Below are positions 15,968 through 23,839 of a stretch of 33,258 bases of DNA, one piece after another; positions within the stretch are counted from its first letter, which is position 1, and the number at the start of each line of letters is the position of its first letter. The DNA comes from an uncultured Bacteroidales bacterium (GTDB lineage: Bacteria > Bacteroidota > Bacteroidia > Bacteroidales > Tenuifilaceae). The position numbers and the translations under genes were made by a program. The DNA lies in the NCBI GenBank assembly GCA_937926785.1, contig CALBBQ010000046.1, positions 1 to 33,258 of the forward strand, in the 5' to 3' direction. Under the pieces are notes generated by a model. The model did not search any database. It was not told the origin of the DNA and was given only the letters and a program-made list of their open reading frames with translations.

Positions 15968-18418
15968 TTAGGTTAACATGACTGCTAGAATTAGTATATC
16001 ATCGGTTTGAGACTCGGCTTCGCCCTTCCACTTTTCCAAGGTTTGGAAAAAGATGTTTTTCTGTTCGGATAAGGGTAGATGCTTTAAATCTAGTATAAGT
16101 TGACGGAAAGCCTGATAACCAAACTTTTTACTCATTTGTCCGCCAAACTGATCGGTGAAACCATCAGTAAAGAGGTAAACGATATCGCCTGGTTCAAGGG
16201 TGATGGAAATATCGGTAAACTTTTCCATTCTCTCGTAGAATGCTATGGGCATACGGTCGGGTTTAAACTCAATTAAGCCATCGCCGATTCTAACGATCCT
16301 GTCGGTTGTTGCAACCGATGCGTTTGTACTAATAATAATGGGCATATTAGCACCGGCATAGGTAAGGGTTCGTGTTTGACGATCGAACAAACAGAACGTG
16401 ATGTCCATTCCGTCGTGGCTATCTTCCTCATTTCCTCCCTGTCGAAGAGCAGTGATAACATTCTCACGGAGTGCGCCCAAAATGGCGGCAGGTGATACTT
16501 TATGGGTATTGGCAATCATATCATTAATCATTGATATGCCAAGCATGCTCATGAAACCACCCGGCACCCCGTGACCGGTACAGTCGGCAACAGCAAAACC
16601 AACCTTCCCAGAACAGTTGCCCACCCAGTAAAAGTCGCCACCCACTGTTTCCTTTGGCATGTAGAGTACAAAAAAGTCTTTGAAGTACTGGCTCATCTGC
16701 AAATCGGAGGGAAATACGGCTTGTTGTATTTTTCGGGCATACTCAATGGACTCACCTAGGTCGGTAAGGATGTTTATTATTCTGTCCCGCTGGTAGATTA
16801 CCAAATTCTTTTGTCGTTCTATTTCATCGCGTTGCGTCATAAGTTCCCGCTGCTGCACCTCCACAGCCATGCGTTGGCTTTCAATTTCGCTCATGGCTTG
16901 CTTTCGTTTGTATGCAAAGTATAACAAGCCGGAAAAAAGCCCCAGCAGTATGATAAAAGCAAATGTGAGGAAGATAAGCATGCGAGTTCTGCTTCGCTTT
17001 TGGTTATCCAGTTCCTTGATTTGAGCATTAAACCTATCGTAATGCTGCTGCACAACTTTCTCATATTCGGCACGCAATTGGGTGGCCAATATCTTTTTTA
17101 TACGCTCTGAACCTACGATGGAATCGTTGGCTGCCATATATAGCTGTAAATTTTTAAGAGCATTTTTACAATCATTATTTGCCAAGCTGAACTGATACAG
17201 TGTGTTATAGGATTGGGCAATGAGGTTGAGCATATGATGCTTCTTGGCAAGCTCCAGCACTTGGTATACCGTTTCGGTTGCAGCCACTCGTTCGCCGGTG
17301 TGGAAAAGTACGGTAGCCAGTTCAATCTTTGATTCAGCAACACCACGCGGTTCAGAAAGCTCGGAGTAGTCATTTATGGATTTCAGGAGGTAGAATCTCG
17401 CCTTGTCGTATAATTTTAATGCGCTATACGCTTCACCCATAAACCGATAAACGTTGGCAACCCCACCTCTATCCATAAGCATTTGTTTGAGGGATAGGGC
17501 ATTCTGCAGATATACTAACGCGCTATCGATTTTTGCTTGCTTCAGGTAAACCGAGCCAATATTCATCAATGAGTTTGACAATCCCCTTCTATCGCTTATC
17601 TGAATTTTAATTTCCTTTGACTTATTTAAGTGCTCTAGGGCCTTATCGTACTGACCAAGATCCCGGTATATAAGACCAATATTGTTATGCTGATACGATT
17701 CACCTAGCCTATCGTTTACCTCAATTCTTATTGGTAACGCCCTGTAAAAGAAATCGAGTGCTGTGGAGAAATCGCCTTGTTCCCAAAAGAGGATGCCCAT
17801 GCTGTTCAGCACTGCTGCAATTCCAGCTTTATCGTGAATTTTTTCACGAATGAATAGCGAACTATGGTACACATCCAGGGCCTCGGCATATCTACCGACC
17901 TGGGCCAGCACCATACCTAAACCATACTGAGCCTGGGCAAGTCCAGCGGAATCGTTAATTTTCTCAGCCTTTTCAATGGCCTGACCATAGTAGTATATGG
18001 AACTATCATTCAAATCGGTACGCCGGTAATATAGTCCTAACCGATTAAGCGTGTTAATCAAACCCTTGGTATCGCCTGCGTTAATAAAATCGGCTCTCGA
18101 TCTGTGAAGCCAATAAAAAGAAGAATCAATAGGGGTAAGTTCAAAATGGGTAATACCCAAGTATAGCTCGCACAGGGCTCTTCCTCTCAGGTAATCGGTA
18201 TTACTATTACTACTTAAATACTCTCGTGCAAGCTTTTGTGCGGCAGCAAACTCTCTAGCATCTATTAGCGATTGGATAGCTTTAAGCTGTGTATTCAATT
18301 TTGCCGTATCGGCCAATGGTTTATACTCCTGGTTGACAGCAAAAAGATTTGGCTCAAGGAATAGTATGAGCGAGAGAAACCATATTACATTTGCCCAACG
18401 ACGCATTGAAAAAAGCAT
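15968..18418 (-). CDS. TPR-SpoIIE serine phosphatase, membrane-anchored
   Basis: This is an 816-residue regulator. The N-terminus has a signal sequence (about 6-27); 30-460 consists of at least eight TPR units (for example 'LDFFYRALPIRIEVNDRLGE'); there is a transmembrane helix at 478-503 and a coiled coil at 505-550. The C-terminal SpoIIE/PP2C domain (about 560-816) keeps the metal-binding aspartates: GGDFYW (D595), ADCTGHGVPG (D612), TDGFTD (D752) and QTDDIL. The periplasmic TPR part probably senses and the cytosolic phosphatase acts on an anti-sigma antagonist or similar partner, which is not encoded here. An alternative start at ATG 18406 leaves a more usual leader from the promoter at 18432-18439. 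Confidence 0.9.
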   Translation of the reverse strand: MLFSMRRWANVIWFLSLILFLEPNLFAVNQEYKPLADTAKLNTQLKAIQSLIDAREFAAAQKLAREYLSSNSNTDYLRGRALCELYLGITHFELTPIDSSFYWLHRSRADFINAGDTKGLINTLNRLGLYYRRTDLNDSSIYYYGQAIEKAEKINDSAGLAQAQYGLGMVLAQVGRYAEALDVYHSSLFIREKIHDKAGIAAVLNSMGILFWEQGDFSTALDFFYRALPIRIEVNDRLGESYQHNNIGLIYRDLGQYDKALEHLNKSKEIKIQISDRRGLSNSLMNIGSVYLKQAKIDSALVYLQNALSLKQMLMDRGGVANVYRFMGEAYSALKLYDKARFYLLKSINDYSELSEPRGVAESKIELATVLFHTGERVAATETVYQVLELAKKHHMLNLIAQSYNTLYQFSLANNDCKNALKNLQLYMAANDSIVGSERIKKILATQLRAEYEKVVQQHYDRFNAQIKELDNQKRSRTRMLIFLTFAFIILLGLFSGLLYFAYKRKQAMSEIESQRMAVEVQQRELMTQRDEIERQKNLVIYQRDRIINILTDLGESIEYARKIQQAVFPSDLQMSQYFKDFFVLYMPKETVGGDFYWVGNCSGKVGFAVADCTGHGVPGGFMSMLGISMINDMIANTHKVSPAAILGALRENVITALRQGGNEEDSHDGMDITFCLFDRQTRTLTYAGANMPIIISTNASVATTDRIVRIGDGLIEFKPDRMPIAFYERMEKFTDISITLEPGDIVYLFTDGFTDQFGGQMSKKFGYQAFRQLILDLKHLPLSEQKNIFFQTLEKWKGEAESQTDDILILAVMLT

Positions 18419-18431
18419 TTATTAAACCCAA

Positions 18432-18439
18432 TAAAGGTA
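18432..18439 (-). promoter_or_regulatory. -7 box of the phosphatase-sod operon
   Basis: TACCTTTA on the minus strand sits immediately after the terminator of the Mn-SOD gene. Predicted initiation near 18425 is only 7 nt upstream of ATG 18418 but 19 nt upstream of ATG 18406. A -33 element is not clear, because the spacer is the terminator T-run. Confidence 0.45.
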
Positions 18440-18440
18440 C

Positions 18441-18472
18441 AAAAAAAAGCGACCGGATAAAAATCCGATCGC
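18441..18472 (-). terminator. intrinsic terminator of the Mn-SOD gene
   Basis: On the minus strand a 10-bp stem with one G-T wobble (GCGATCGGAT 18463-18472 with ATCCGGTCGC 18449-18458, loop of four) is followed by eight Ts. It separates the Mn-SOD from the phosphatase operon. Confidence 0.85.
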
Positions 18473-18513
18473 CCAACCAAAACATAAACCAAACCAAACT
18501 TAAACCAAATGTG

Positions 18514-19125
18514 CTATTTATTAGTAGCAATAATGAACCGTTCGTTAACAGTTTTCCAGTCTATTACATTCCAGAAGTTTTGAACATACTCTACCCTTCG
18601 GTTCTGATATTTCAGGTAGTATGCATGTTCCCAAACATCGAGGCCCATTAAAGGAAATCCTTTAATTTCGGATACATCCATCAGTGGATTATCCTGGTTA
18701 GGTGTAGAAAAGACTTTTAGTTCGTTCCCTGTCCAAACCAGCCAAGCCCACCCGGAACCAAAACGAGTGGCCGCAGCGCTTGAGAACTTTTCCTTAAACT
18801 CATCGAATGAACCAAAATTCTTAACAATGGCTGAGTAAAGTTCTCCCGTGGGCAAACCTCCTCCGCTAGGAGTCATTACCTCCCAAAAGAGGTTATGGTT
18901 ATAATATCCTCCTCCGTTGTTGCGAACAGCTGCCGAATGCTTGGAAACCTCACGTAAAATTTCCTCAATGGGCAGGTCATCCAATGAAGTACCTACAATG
19001 GCTGAATTAAGGTTTGTTGTGTATGCTCCATGGTGCTTATTGTAATGGATATCCATGGTCATAGCGTCAATGTAAGGCTCAAGGGCCTTGTAATCATATT
19101 TTAAAGCGGGTAGTTGAAATGACAT
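18514..19125 (-). CDS. sodA: superoxide dismutase, manganese-type
   Basis: This 203-residue cytosolic SOD has metal ligands H27, H77, D163 and H167 (DVWEHAYY). In contrast to its neighbour it has the Mn-type signature: NNGGGYYNHNLFW, with glycine at the site of the Fe-type Gln, and the active-site Gln in NQDNP (Q144). It is separated from the phosphatase gene by a terminator, so it is a transcription unit of its own, upstream on the same strand. An 8-bp palindrome lies just before the start codon (19142-19162). Metal type is inferred from residues. Confidence 0.93.
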   Translation of the reverse strand: MSFQLPALKYDYKALEPYIDAMTMDIHYNKHHGAYTTNLNSAIVGTSLDDLPIEEILREVSKHSAAVRNNGGGYYNHNLFWEVMTPSGGGLPTGELYSAIVKNFGSFDEFKEKFSSAAATRFGSGWAWLVWTGNELKVFSTPNQDNPLMDVSEIKGFPLMGLDVWEHAYYLKYQNRRVEYVQNFWNVIDWKTVNERFIIATNK

Positions 19126-19141
19126 ACTCTAGTTATTTATA

Positions 19142-19162
19142 TTGTTTCTAAATAAGAAACAA
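19142..19162. repeat. perfect inverted repeat upstream of the Mn-SOD gene
   Basis: TTGTTTCT (19142-19149) and AGAAACAA (19155-19162) with a 5-nt AT spacer form a dyad 17 nt before the Mn-SOD ATG. There is no T-run beyond it, so an operator or mRNA leader structure is more likely than a terminator. The cognate regulator is unknown. Confidence 0.5.
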
Positions 19163-19211
19163 GGATGTAAAAAAAAGGTTCATTGATGGCGCTAAAAAAA
19201 TTAGATGAACC

Positions 19212-19451
19212 TTAGTGCGGGTTGCCGTTGGTGGTTTTACCGTTTATATACCTAACCTTTTCCTTTTTTCGCCAGTAAACCTCGATACCTAAAAAATAGT
19301 AACGGATAATCCAGAATTCCACGTACCATTTTTGGTCAAGCGATTGGATGGTATCTTTGAGCTGTTGGGTTTTTCCAATAAAAGGCCTTCTCATCAATTT
19401 ATCAACATCCTTTTGTATGCTTAGATCTGAATAGTAGTTAATATTAATCAT
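19212..19451 (-). CDS. small hypothetical protein
   Basis: This is a 79-residue protein from ATG 19451. The frame extends 4 codons upstream to a TTG at 19463, which overlaps a -7 box TAAATTTG (19461-19468), so the ATG is the reasonable start. It is soluble, rich in aromatic and charged residues (DQKWYVEFWIIRYYFLGIEVYWRKKE condensed between 40 and 65), with no signal or Cys motif. It is not recognised. It lies upstream of the Mn-SOD gene on the same strand and 80 nt downstream of mqnD. Whether it is translated is uncertain, but it has a promoter and no competing frame. Confidence 0.5.
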   Translation of the reverse strand: MININYYSDLSIQKDVDKLMRRPFIGKTQQLKDTIQSLDQKWYVEFWIIRYYFLGIEVYWRKKEKVRYINGKTTNGNPH

Positions 19452-19542
19452 AAAATTATGCAAATTTAAGGTAAAATCAAAATTCAGTTAACTACTTATT
19501 CTATAAACACACATCTATTCGATTTGTTTACAAGGGGTTAAA

Positions 19543-20370
19543 CTAATCATGGATAAAAATATCACATTCGTCAAAATCTTTAGCACCAGCCCTGTGAGTG
19601 TTAAGCAAAGCAGCTACCGCTTTTCTGCCCTTTTCGCCAAGCGTCACAGAAAAGGAGTTAACATAAAGGTTGATATGGCTGAACATTACCTCTGGACTCA
19701 TGGTTTGAGCATAGCCGGCAACGTAATCAATTGTTTCATGAGGATTAGTCAGAGCAAACCTTACGCTCTCTGAAAGTTTACTGTTGATTTCTTTTTTTAC
19801 TTGACTATCCAGTGAACGTCGGATTGCGATCCCCCCCAAAGGCGTTGGTAAACCCGATGATTTTTCCCAAAACTCGCCTAAATCGGCGAGTTTGATTAAG
19901 CCTTTTTGCTGGTAGGTAAATCTCGACTCGTGAATGATAACGCCGGCATCCACCTCGCCCCGGAGCACTGCATCCTCTATCTCGGAAAACAAGTAATAGC
20001 TTTTTCGATTCACGTTAGGGAATGCCATGTTAAAGAGCAGGTGAGCGGTTGTATGCTCGCCTGGTAGGGCAACAGAAAACTCTGAAGTTCGGTCAATCTC
20101 TAACGAGTGCTTGCTAACCAAGAGTGGCCCAACTCCTTCGCCGAGTGCGCTTCCGGAATCGAGTAGCTGGTAGGTATCAGCAACAAGCGGATATGTACCA
20201 TAGCTTAGCTTTGTGATGTCGGGAACACCATTAATAGCCATCCGGTTTAGCTCCTCAATATCGGCAAGGCTTATGTCAAAAATATGGTCTGTCTTTACCA
20301 CTCCATGTACTAGAGCGTAAAACATGAATGTATCGTTCGGACAGGTTGAAAAGCTTAACTTTAACTTCAT
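19543..20370 (-). CDS. mqnD: 1,4-dihydroxy-6-naphthoate synthase
   Basis: MqnD (275 residues) converts cyclic dehypoxanthine futalosine to 1,4-dihydroxy-6-naphthoate in the futalosine route to menaquinone. The family signature is clear: LSFSTCPNDTFMFYALVHG near the N-terminus, KLSYGTYP, GEGVGPLLVSK, GEHTTAHLL, GVIIHESRFTY and TPLGGIAIRR. It has a periplasmic-binding-protein-like two-lobed fold without a signal peptide. It starts 1 nt after mqnB, indicating co-transcription and translational coupling. Confidence 0.94.
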   Translation of the reverse strand: MKLKLSFSTCPNDTFMFYALVHGVVKTDHIFDISLADIEELNRMAINGVPDITKLSYGTYPLVADTYQLLDSGSALGEGVGPLLVSKHSLEIDRTSEFSVALPGEHTTAHLLFNMAFPNVNRKSYYLFSEIEDAVLRGEVDAGVIIHESRFTYQQKGLIKLADLGEFWEKSSGLPTPLGGIAIRRSLDSQVKKEINSKLSESVRFALTNPHETIDYVAGYAQTMSPEVMFSHINLYVNSFSVTLGEKGRKAVAALLNTHRAGAKDFDECDIFIHD

Positions 20371-20371
20371 A

Positions 20372-21022
20372 CTATCTGAGAATTGGTATAGTTCTGGCTA
20401 TTTCCTCCCATAGTCTTTCAACAGCCAGGTCAATCTGCCATTTGTGGCGGTTACGGGGTTCAACAATATTTGAAATGGCTCTAAGGCATACAAAAGGCAC
20501 TCCAAGGCTTAGGCAAACGAAAAAAACAGCAGCCGACTCCATGGTTTCCAGCTGAGCATTCCAGCGAGTACGAAGAAAGCTAATTCGATCGGCAGAACCG
20601 GAGGCAAATGAAACCGTTATTCCCCTAACCCTAGGCAAGCCAACATCAATGTTTTCAAGGTATGGACATGCCATAGTACCAAGCTTGATACCCTTTGGAG
20701 ATGCAAAAGGTAATGAATCAAGATGAATAAATGTTCCGTTATCATCAACCCCATAATCGGCAAACGCATCGGATTCAACAAGAACTACACTCCCTATGGG
20801 CAGCTCAGGGGTAAAGCTTCCGGCAATCCCGGCATTTAAAATAAAATCGTAATTGCCAGAGTACCTGGTAAGAGCAAAAGCTGTGGGTACGGCACCGGGT
20901 CCAGTTATAAGGATATCGGTTTTAATATTATTACAGATATCTACTGTATAGAATTCACCGTGGCTTTTTCTGAATTGGGGTAAAACTTCATTTTCCGTAG
21001 CCAGGGCTATCAACATCCTCAT
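20372..21022 (-). CDS. mqnB: futalosine hydrolase
   Basis: This 216-residue nucleoside-phosphorylase-fold enzyme releases hypoxanthine from futalosine. Seen: the N-terminal strand MRMLIALATENEVL, the glycine-rich GPGAVPTAFAL, NAGIAGSF (substrate site), and the late METMESAAVFFVC with the purine-site Glu and Met. Next to mqnD it is identified as MqnB rather than the similar methylthioadenosine nucleosidase. mqnA and mqnC are not in the window. Confidence 0.92.
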   Translation of the reverse strand: MRMLIALATENEVLPQFRKSHGEFYTVDICNNIKTDILITGPGAVPTAFALTRYSGNYDFILNAGIAGSFTPELPIGSVVLVESDAFADYGVDDNGTFIHLDSLPFASPKGIKLGTMACPYLENIDVGLPRVRGITVSFASGSADRISFLRTRWNAQLETMESAAVFFVCLSLGVPFVCLRAISNIVEPRNRHKWQIDLAVERLWEEIARTIPILR

Positions 21023-21149
21023 AAAATGATTATTATTTCTGACAAAATATTAAACAAACTAAGTTTATGATTTGTTAAAAGAACTCTAAAAGTAAAAAAA
21101 TGGCATATGATAGCCAAATAGCAAATAGTTTTGTAACTTTATAAGAAAA

Positions 21150-21569
21150 ATGGCTTTGGCATACCTCACACGGAGAGAACGATTTAGCGCTGCTCACAGG
21201 CTTTTTAAACCCGAGCTAAGCGACACGGAAAACTTTGATCTGTTTGGCCAATGCTCACACCCAAACTGGCATGGACACAACTATGAACTTTTCGTTACGG
21301 TAAAAGGTCAGGTGAATCCGAGCCTTGGATACGTGGTAAACCTGAAAAAGGTTAGCGAAATCATCAGGGAAAAAGTGATAAGCAAGTTAGACCACAAAAA
21401 TGTAAACCTTGACGTTGATTTCATGCAAGGAATTCTGGCTACAACCGAGAATCTGGCAATTGCCATTTGGAGAGTGCTTGAGAAGCCAATCAGGGAAACG
21501 GGGGCAGAACTCCATTGTGTAAAAATTAAAGAAACCGAAAATAATTTTGTTGAATACTACGGAGACTAA
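21150..21569 (+). CDS. 6-pyruvoyl-tetrahydropterin synthase, eukaryote-like
   Basis: This 139-residue T-fold enzyme has zinc ligands H16, H41 and H43 and catalytic C35 in CSHPNWHGHNY. The Cys-to-HGH spacing is CxxxxxHGH, the form of animal PTPS, whereas QueD has CxxxHGH. The surrounding sequence (SAAHRLFKPELSDTENFDLFGQC; LDHKNVNLDVDF; TTENLAIAIW) also parallels animal PTPS closely. It should convert dihydroneopterin triphosphate to 6-pyruvoyl-tetrahydropterin. folE is 3 nt downstream, supplying its substrate. A role in queuosine synthesis cannot be excluded. The -7-like TAACTTTA (21134-21141) would give an almost leaderless mRNA, so the real promoter is unclear. Confidence 0.85.
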   Translation: MALAYLTRRERFSAAHRLFKPELSDTENFDLFGQCSHPNWHGHNYELFVTVKGQVNPSLGYVVNLKKVSEIIREKVISKLDHKNVNLDVDFMQGILATTENLAIAIWRVLEKPIRETGAELHCVKIKETENNFVEYYGD

Positions 21570-21572
21570 ACC

Positions 21573-22211
21573 ATGGAAATAATTAACCAAAACGCCTCAA
21601 TCAACGAAGATGAAGGCTATATAAAGATTGAAAAGTGGAATCCGGAAACCACTGACAAACTGGCTTTCCATTACAAAGAGATACTCAAGTTGCTGGGCGA
21701 GGACGTTGACCGCGAAGGTTTACTCCAAACCCCCCAGCGTGTTGCAAAGGCAATGCAGTTTCTCACACATGGCTACAATATTGACCCCCATGCGTTGGTG
21801 AGTGGAGCAAAGTTTCATGAGGATTACAAGCAAATGGTACTAGTAAAGGATATTGAGCTCTACTCCATGTGCGAGCACCACATGATACCCTTCTACGGTA
21901 AAGCCCATGTTGCATACATCCCCAACGGCTACATAACAGGGCTGAGCAAGGTTGCCCGGGTAGTAGATGCCTATGCACGAAGGCTCCAGGTTCAGGAAAG
22001 GCTTACAGTTCAAATACGCGATTGCCTGCAGGAAACACTTAATCCCCTTGGTGTTGCAGTGGTTATTGAGGCGGCTCATATGTGCATGCAGATGCGTGGT
22101 ATTCAGAAGCAAAACTCGGTAACCACTACCTCTGCCTTTACTGGAGCATTCCTTACCCACAACGAAACGCGCGAGGAATTCATCCATCTGATTGGAGTAA
22201 AGCTCCACTGA
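21573..22211 (+). CDS. folE: GTP cyclohydrolase I
   Basis: This 212-residue enzyme converts GTP to 7,8-dihydroneopterin triphosphate, the first step of folate and tetrahydropterin synthesis. Zinc ligands are C100, H103 and C171 ([19 protein letters not shown]), and the [14 protein letters not shown] phosphate-site block is present. The N-terminal extension (1-25) is short and variable as usual. It overlaps the transcript of the PTPS gene 3 nt upstream, so both enzymes are made together, and it ends at a bidirectional terminator. Confidence 0.96.
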   Translation: MEIINQNASINEDEGYIKIEKWNPETTDKLAFHYKEILKLLGEDVDREGLLQTPQRVAKAMQFLTHGYNIDPHALVSGAKFHEDYKQMVLVKDIELYSMCEHHMIPFYGKAHVAYIPNGYITGLSKVARVVDAYARRLQVQERLTVQIRDCLQETLNPLGVAVVIEAAHMCMQMRGIQKQNSVTTTSAFTGAFLTHNETREEFIHLIGVKLH

Positions 22212-22229
22212 TTGCAAAAAAACTCCTTT

Positions 22230-22264
22230 AAAAAAAGGGTGGCCTTGATAAGAGCCACCCTTTT
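22230..22264. terminator. bidirectional terminator folE / barrel gene
   Basis: An 11-bp perfect stem (AAAAGGGTGGC 22233-22243 with GCCACCCTTTT 22254-22264, 10-nt loop) has T-runs on both sides, with seven Ts on the minus strand. It serves the two convergent genes. Confidence 0.85.
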
Positions 22265-22275
22265 AAGTTATGTTG

Positions 22276-23001
22276 CTAATTTCGTTGCTCTACCTTTAGG
22301 CCTTTAGGCCCTTTGTTGCCAACCTCCCGGTCACCACTCTCTTCAGGTTTGTTTTTCTTAAAGTACTTAAAGTAAATATCAACCATGTCAAACTTATAGG
22401 TTACTGCTAGTGAAATAGAACTTGTTCTGGTTTTAATATTATCGTTAGCATGAATATCGGTAATGCCTAGATAGTACCTAACATCAGCACCCAAAATTGC
22501 GGTTTTCATTGGATACTCTGCACCAAATCCAAAACCAAGACCCCATTCGTATTTTTTCATATCAGGGCCAAGAGGTGAAGTTTGGCCTGTAGCATCCTGC
22601 CACTCACCAAAAACTCTCACATTTGCGTAGGTACCACCCATTGCATATACATTTTTCAACCCTAAAAGTTTGAATGAATACTTTGCTAGAATGGGAATGC
22701 CAATGTACTTCATCTTAATTTTACCAAAATCAGCATCACGACTACCTTTGGAAAAGAACATCATTTCAGTTTGAATAGAAAATCTATTAGTGAAACCGAA
22801 CTCACCAACTGCTCCCAAGTCAAGACCTAACTTAAAATCTTCGTAGGTATTATAGAATTCATTAAACCTTGAGAAATTCATCCCTACTTTTGGTCCTACA
22901 TATATGAAACCTATATCATGCCCAAACACCTTAAAGAGCTGAGCTTTTGCATTCGGCAAAACGAATAGGGTAATGGCCAGAATTGCTATAATTCGTTTCA
23001 T
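22276..23001 (-). CDS. PorT-like outer-membrane beta-barrel protein
   Basis: This 241-residue protein has a signal peptide (1-20, cleavage after NAKA). The mature part shows the alternating strands of the OMP_b-brl_2/PorT-like family: GFIYVGPKVGMNFSRF, FKLGLDLGAVGEFGF, FSIQTEMMFFSKGS, YIGIPILAKYSF and SISLAVTYKF. A hydrophilic tail (about 215-241; KKNKPEESGDREVGNKGPKG) follows the last strand. This is a common Bacteroidota outer-membrane family without assigned transport role. Confidence 0.8.
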   Translation of the reverse strand: MKRIIAILAITLFVLPNAKAQLFKVFGHDIGFIYVGPKVGMNFSRFNEFYNTYEDFKLGLDLGAVGEFGFTNRFSIQTEMMFFSKGSRDADFGKIKMKYIGIPILAKYSFKLLGLKNVYAMGGTYANVRVFGEWQDATGQTSPLGPDMKKYEWGLGFGFGAEYPMKTAILGADVRYYLGITDIHANDNIKTRTSSISLAVTYKFDMVDIYFKYFKKNKPEESGDREVGNKGPKGLKVEQRN

Positions 23002-23086
23002 GCTATAGTAATTTTTGTTTCAAGCACAAAGTAACGCTAAAAAGTTAGTAATTCAAATTACATGTTACTATTTTAAGAAAATTGCT

Positions 23087-23118
23087 ATTGACACGCATCG
23101 TTTTTTCACCTATATTGC
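23087..23118 (+). promoter_or_regulatory. promoter of the 199-residue hypothetical
   Basis: ATTG (23087-23090), 20 nt, TATATTGC (23111-23118): the -33 has TTG and the -7 has TAnnTTG with one deviation at the T-run. The ATG is 20 nt downstream. Confidence 0.5.
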
Positions 23119-23138
23119 AAGCATTCAAATAATTACCC

Positions 23139-23738
23139 ATGACTCAGGGATATCCCGATAAAGAGCTGTTCAGAAGATTATCGAAGAAGATTAATCTGCA
23201 CTTCGGAGGCATTGTCAATTCAACAAAACACACGAACATCGAAATTCTGCCTAACACCATTTATACCAATACAAAGCTTTACAGTTTAACTGATTTCGGT
23301 TGCCTTCCGGCAATTAAATACATGCTTTTCGATAACGGGCATAATACAATACTGCTCGATGGTTCTGTTCAGGCTTGGGAAACCCTCAACTCAATTGAAA
23401 AACCTAATTTGACAATTAAAAATATTAACGAATACCTAAGCCTTTACATTTCAACCACTAGTTTTCCCTACGAAATTCAAAAAATAGTAAAGTGTATCGA
23501 CGACATCGATTTCACTGAATATCCCACCGAGAACCTCTTAAACCAGCTATCGCAGCACATCCAACCTCCGGTGCTTATGCAGCAGGGTAAAACCTTCACC
23601 ATTTACTGCAACCTGATTGTCCAAAACAACCTGTTTCACGCAGCATTTGATATTCATGAGGATGGACGGGTTGATTTGATTGATCGGAAGTTTCTTCTTA
23701 CAGAGCTACCTGTGGGTTCACTGGTATCGGACTTTTAA
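23139..23738 (+). CDS. hypothetical protein, 199 residues
   Basis: This is a soluble protein with no signal peptide, membrane segment or Cys motif. It begins MTQGYPDKELFRRLSKKINLHFGG and shows mixed alpha/beta character, with a final segment of alternating strands (TFTIYCNLIVQNNLFHAAFDIHEDG condensed over 155-180). I do not recognise a family. It has its own promoter, is divergent from the PorT-like gene and is read in the same direction as fabD, with 101 nt between. Neither the coding pattern nor the base composition looks foreign. Confidence 0.65.
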   Translation: MTQGYPDKELFRRLSKKINLHFGGIVNSTKHTNIEILPNTIYTNTKLYSLTDFGCLPAIKYMLFDNGHNTILLDGSVQAWETLNSIEKPNLTIKNINEYLSLYISTTSFPYEIQKIVKCIDDIDFTEYPTENLLNQLSQHIQPPVLMQQGKTFTIYCNLIVQNNLFHAAFDIHEDGRVDLIDRKFLLTELPVGSLVSDF

Positions 23739-23802
23739 CGTTACCATTTTAGTTTGCCGTTCAGAATTTAGCAGTCAAATTACCCATTACCAAAAATTGA
23801 TT

Positions 23803-23810
23803 TACTTTTG
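23803..23810 (+). promoter_or_regulatory. -7 box upstream of fabD
   Basis: TACTTTTG is an exact match to TAnnTTTG, 30 nt before the ATG. No -33 TTTG appears at 19-20 nt. Confidence 0.45.
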
Positions 23811-23839
23811 CCTAGTAAAACAATAACCCTTTTACTATT

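Noticed and set aside
15366..19125. The two SOD genes as a recent tandem duplication
   Set aside because: They differ in metal-type residues, in length and throughout the sequence, so they are old, distinct paralogues rather than a recent copy.
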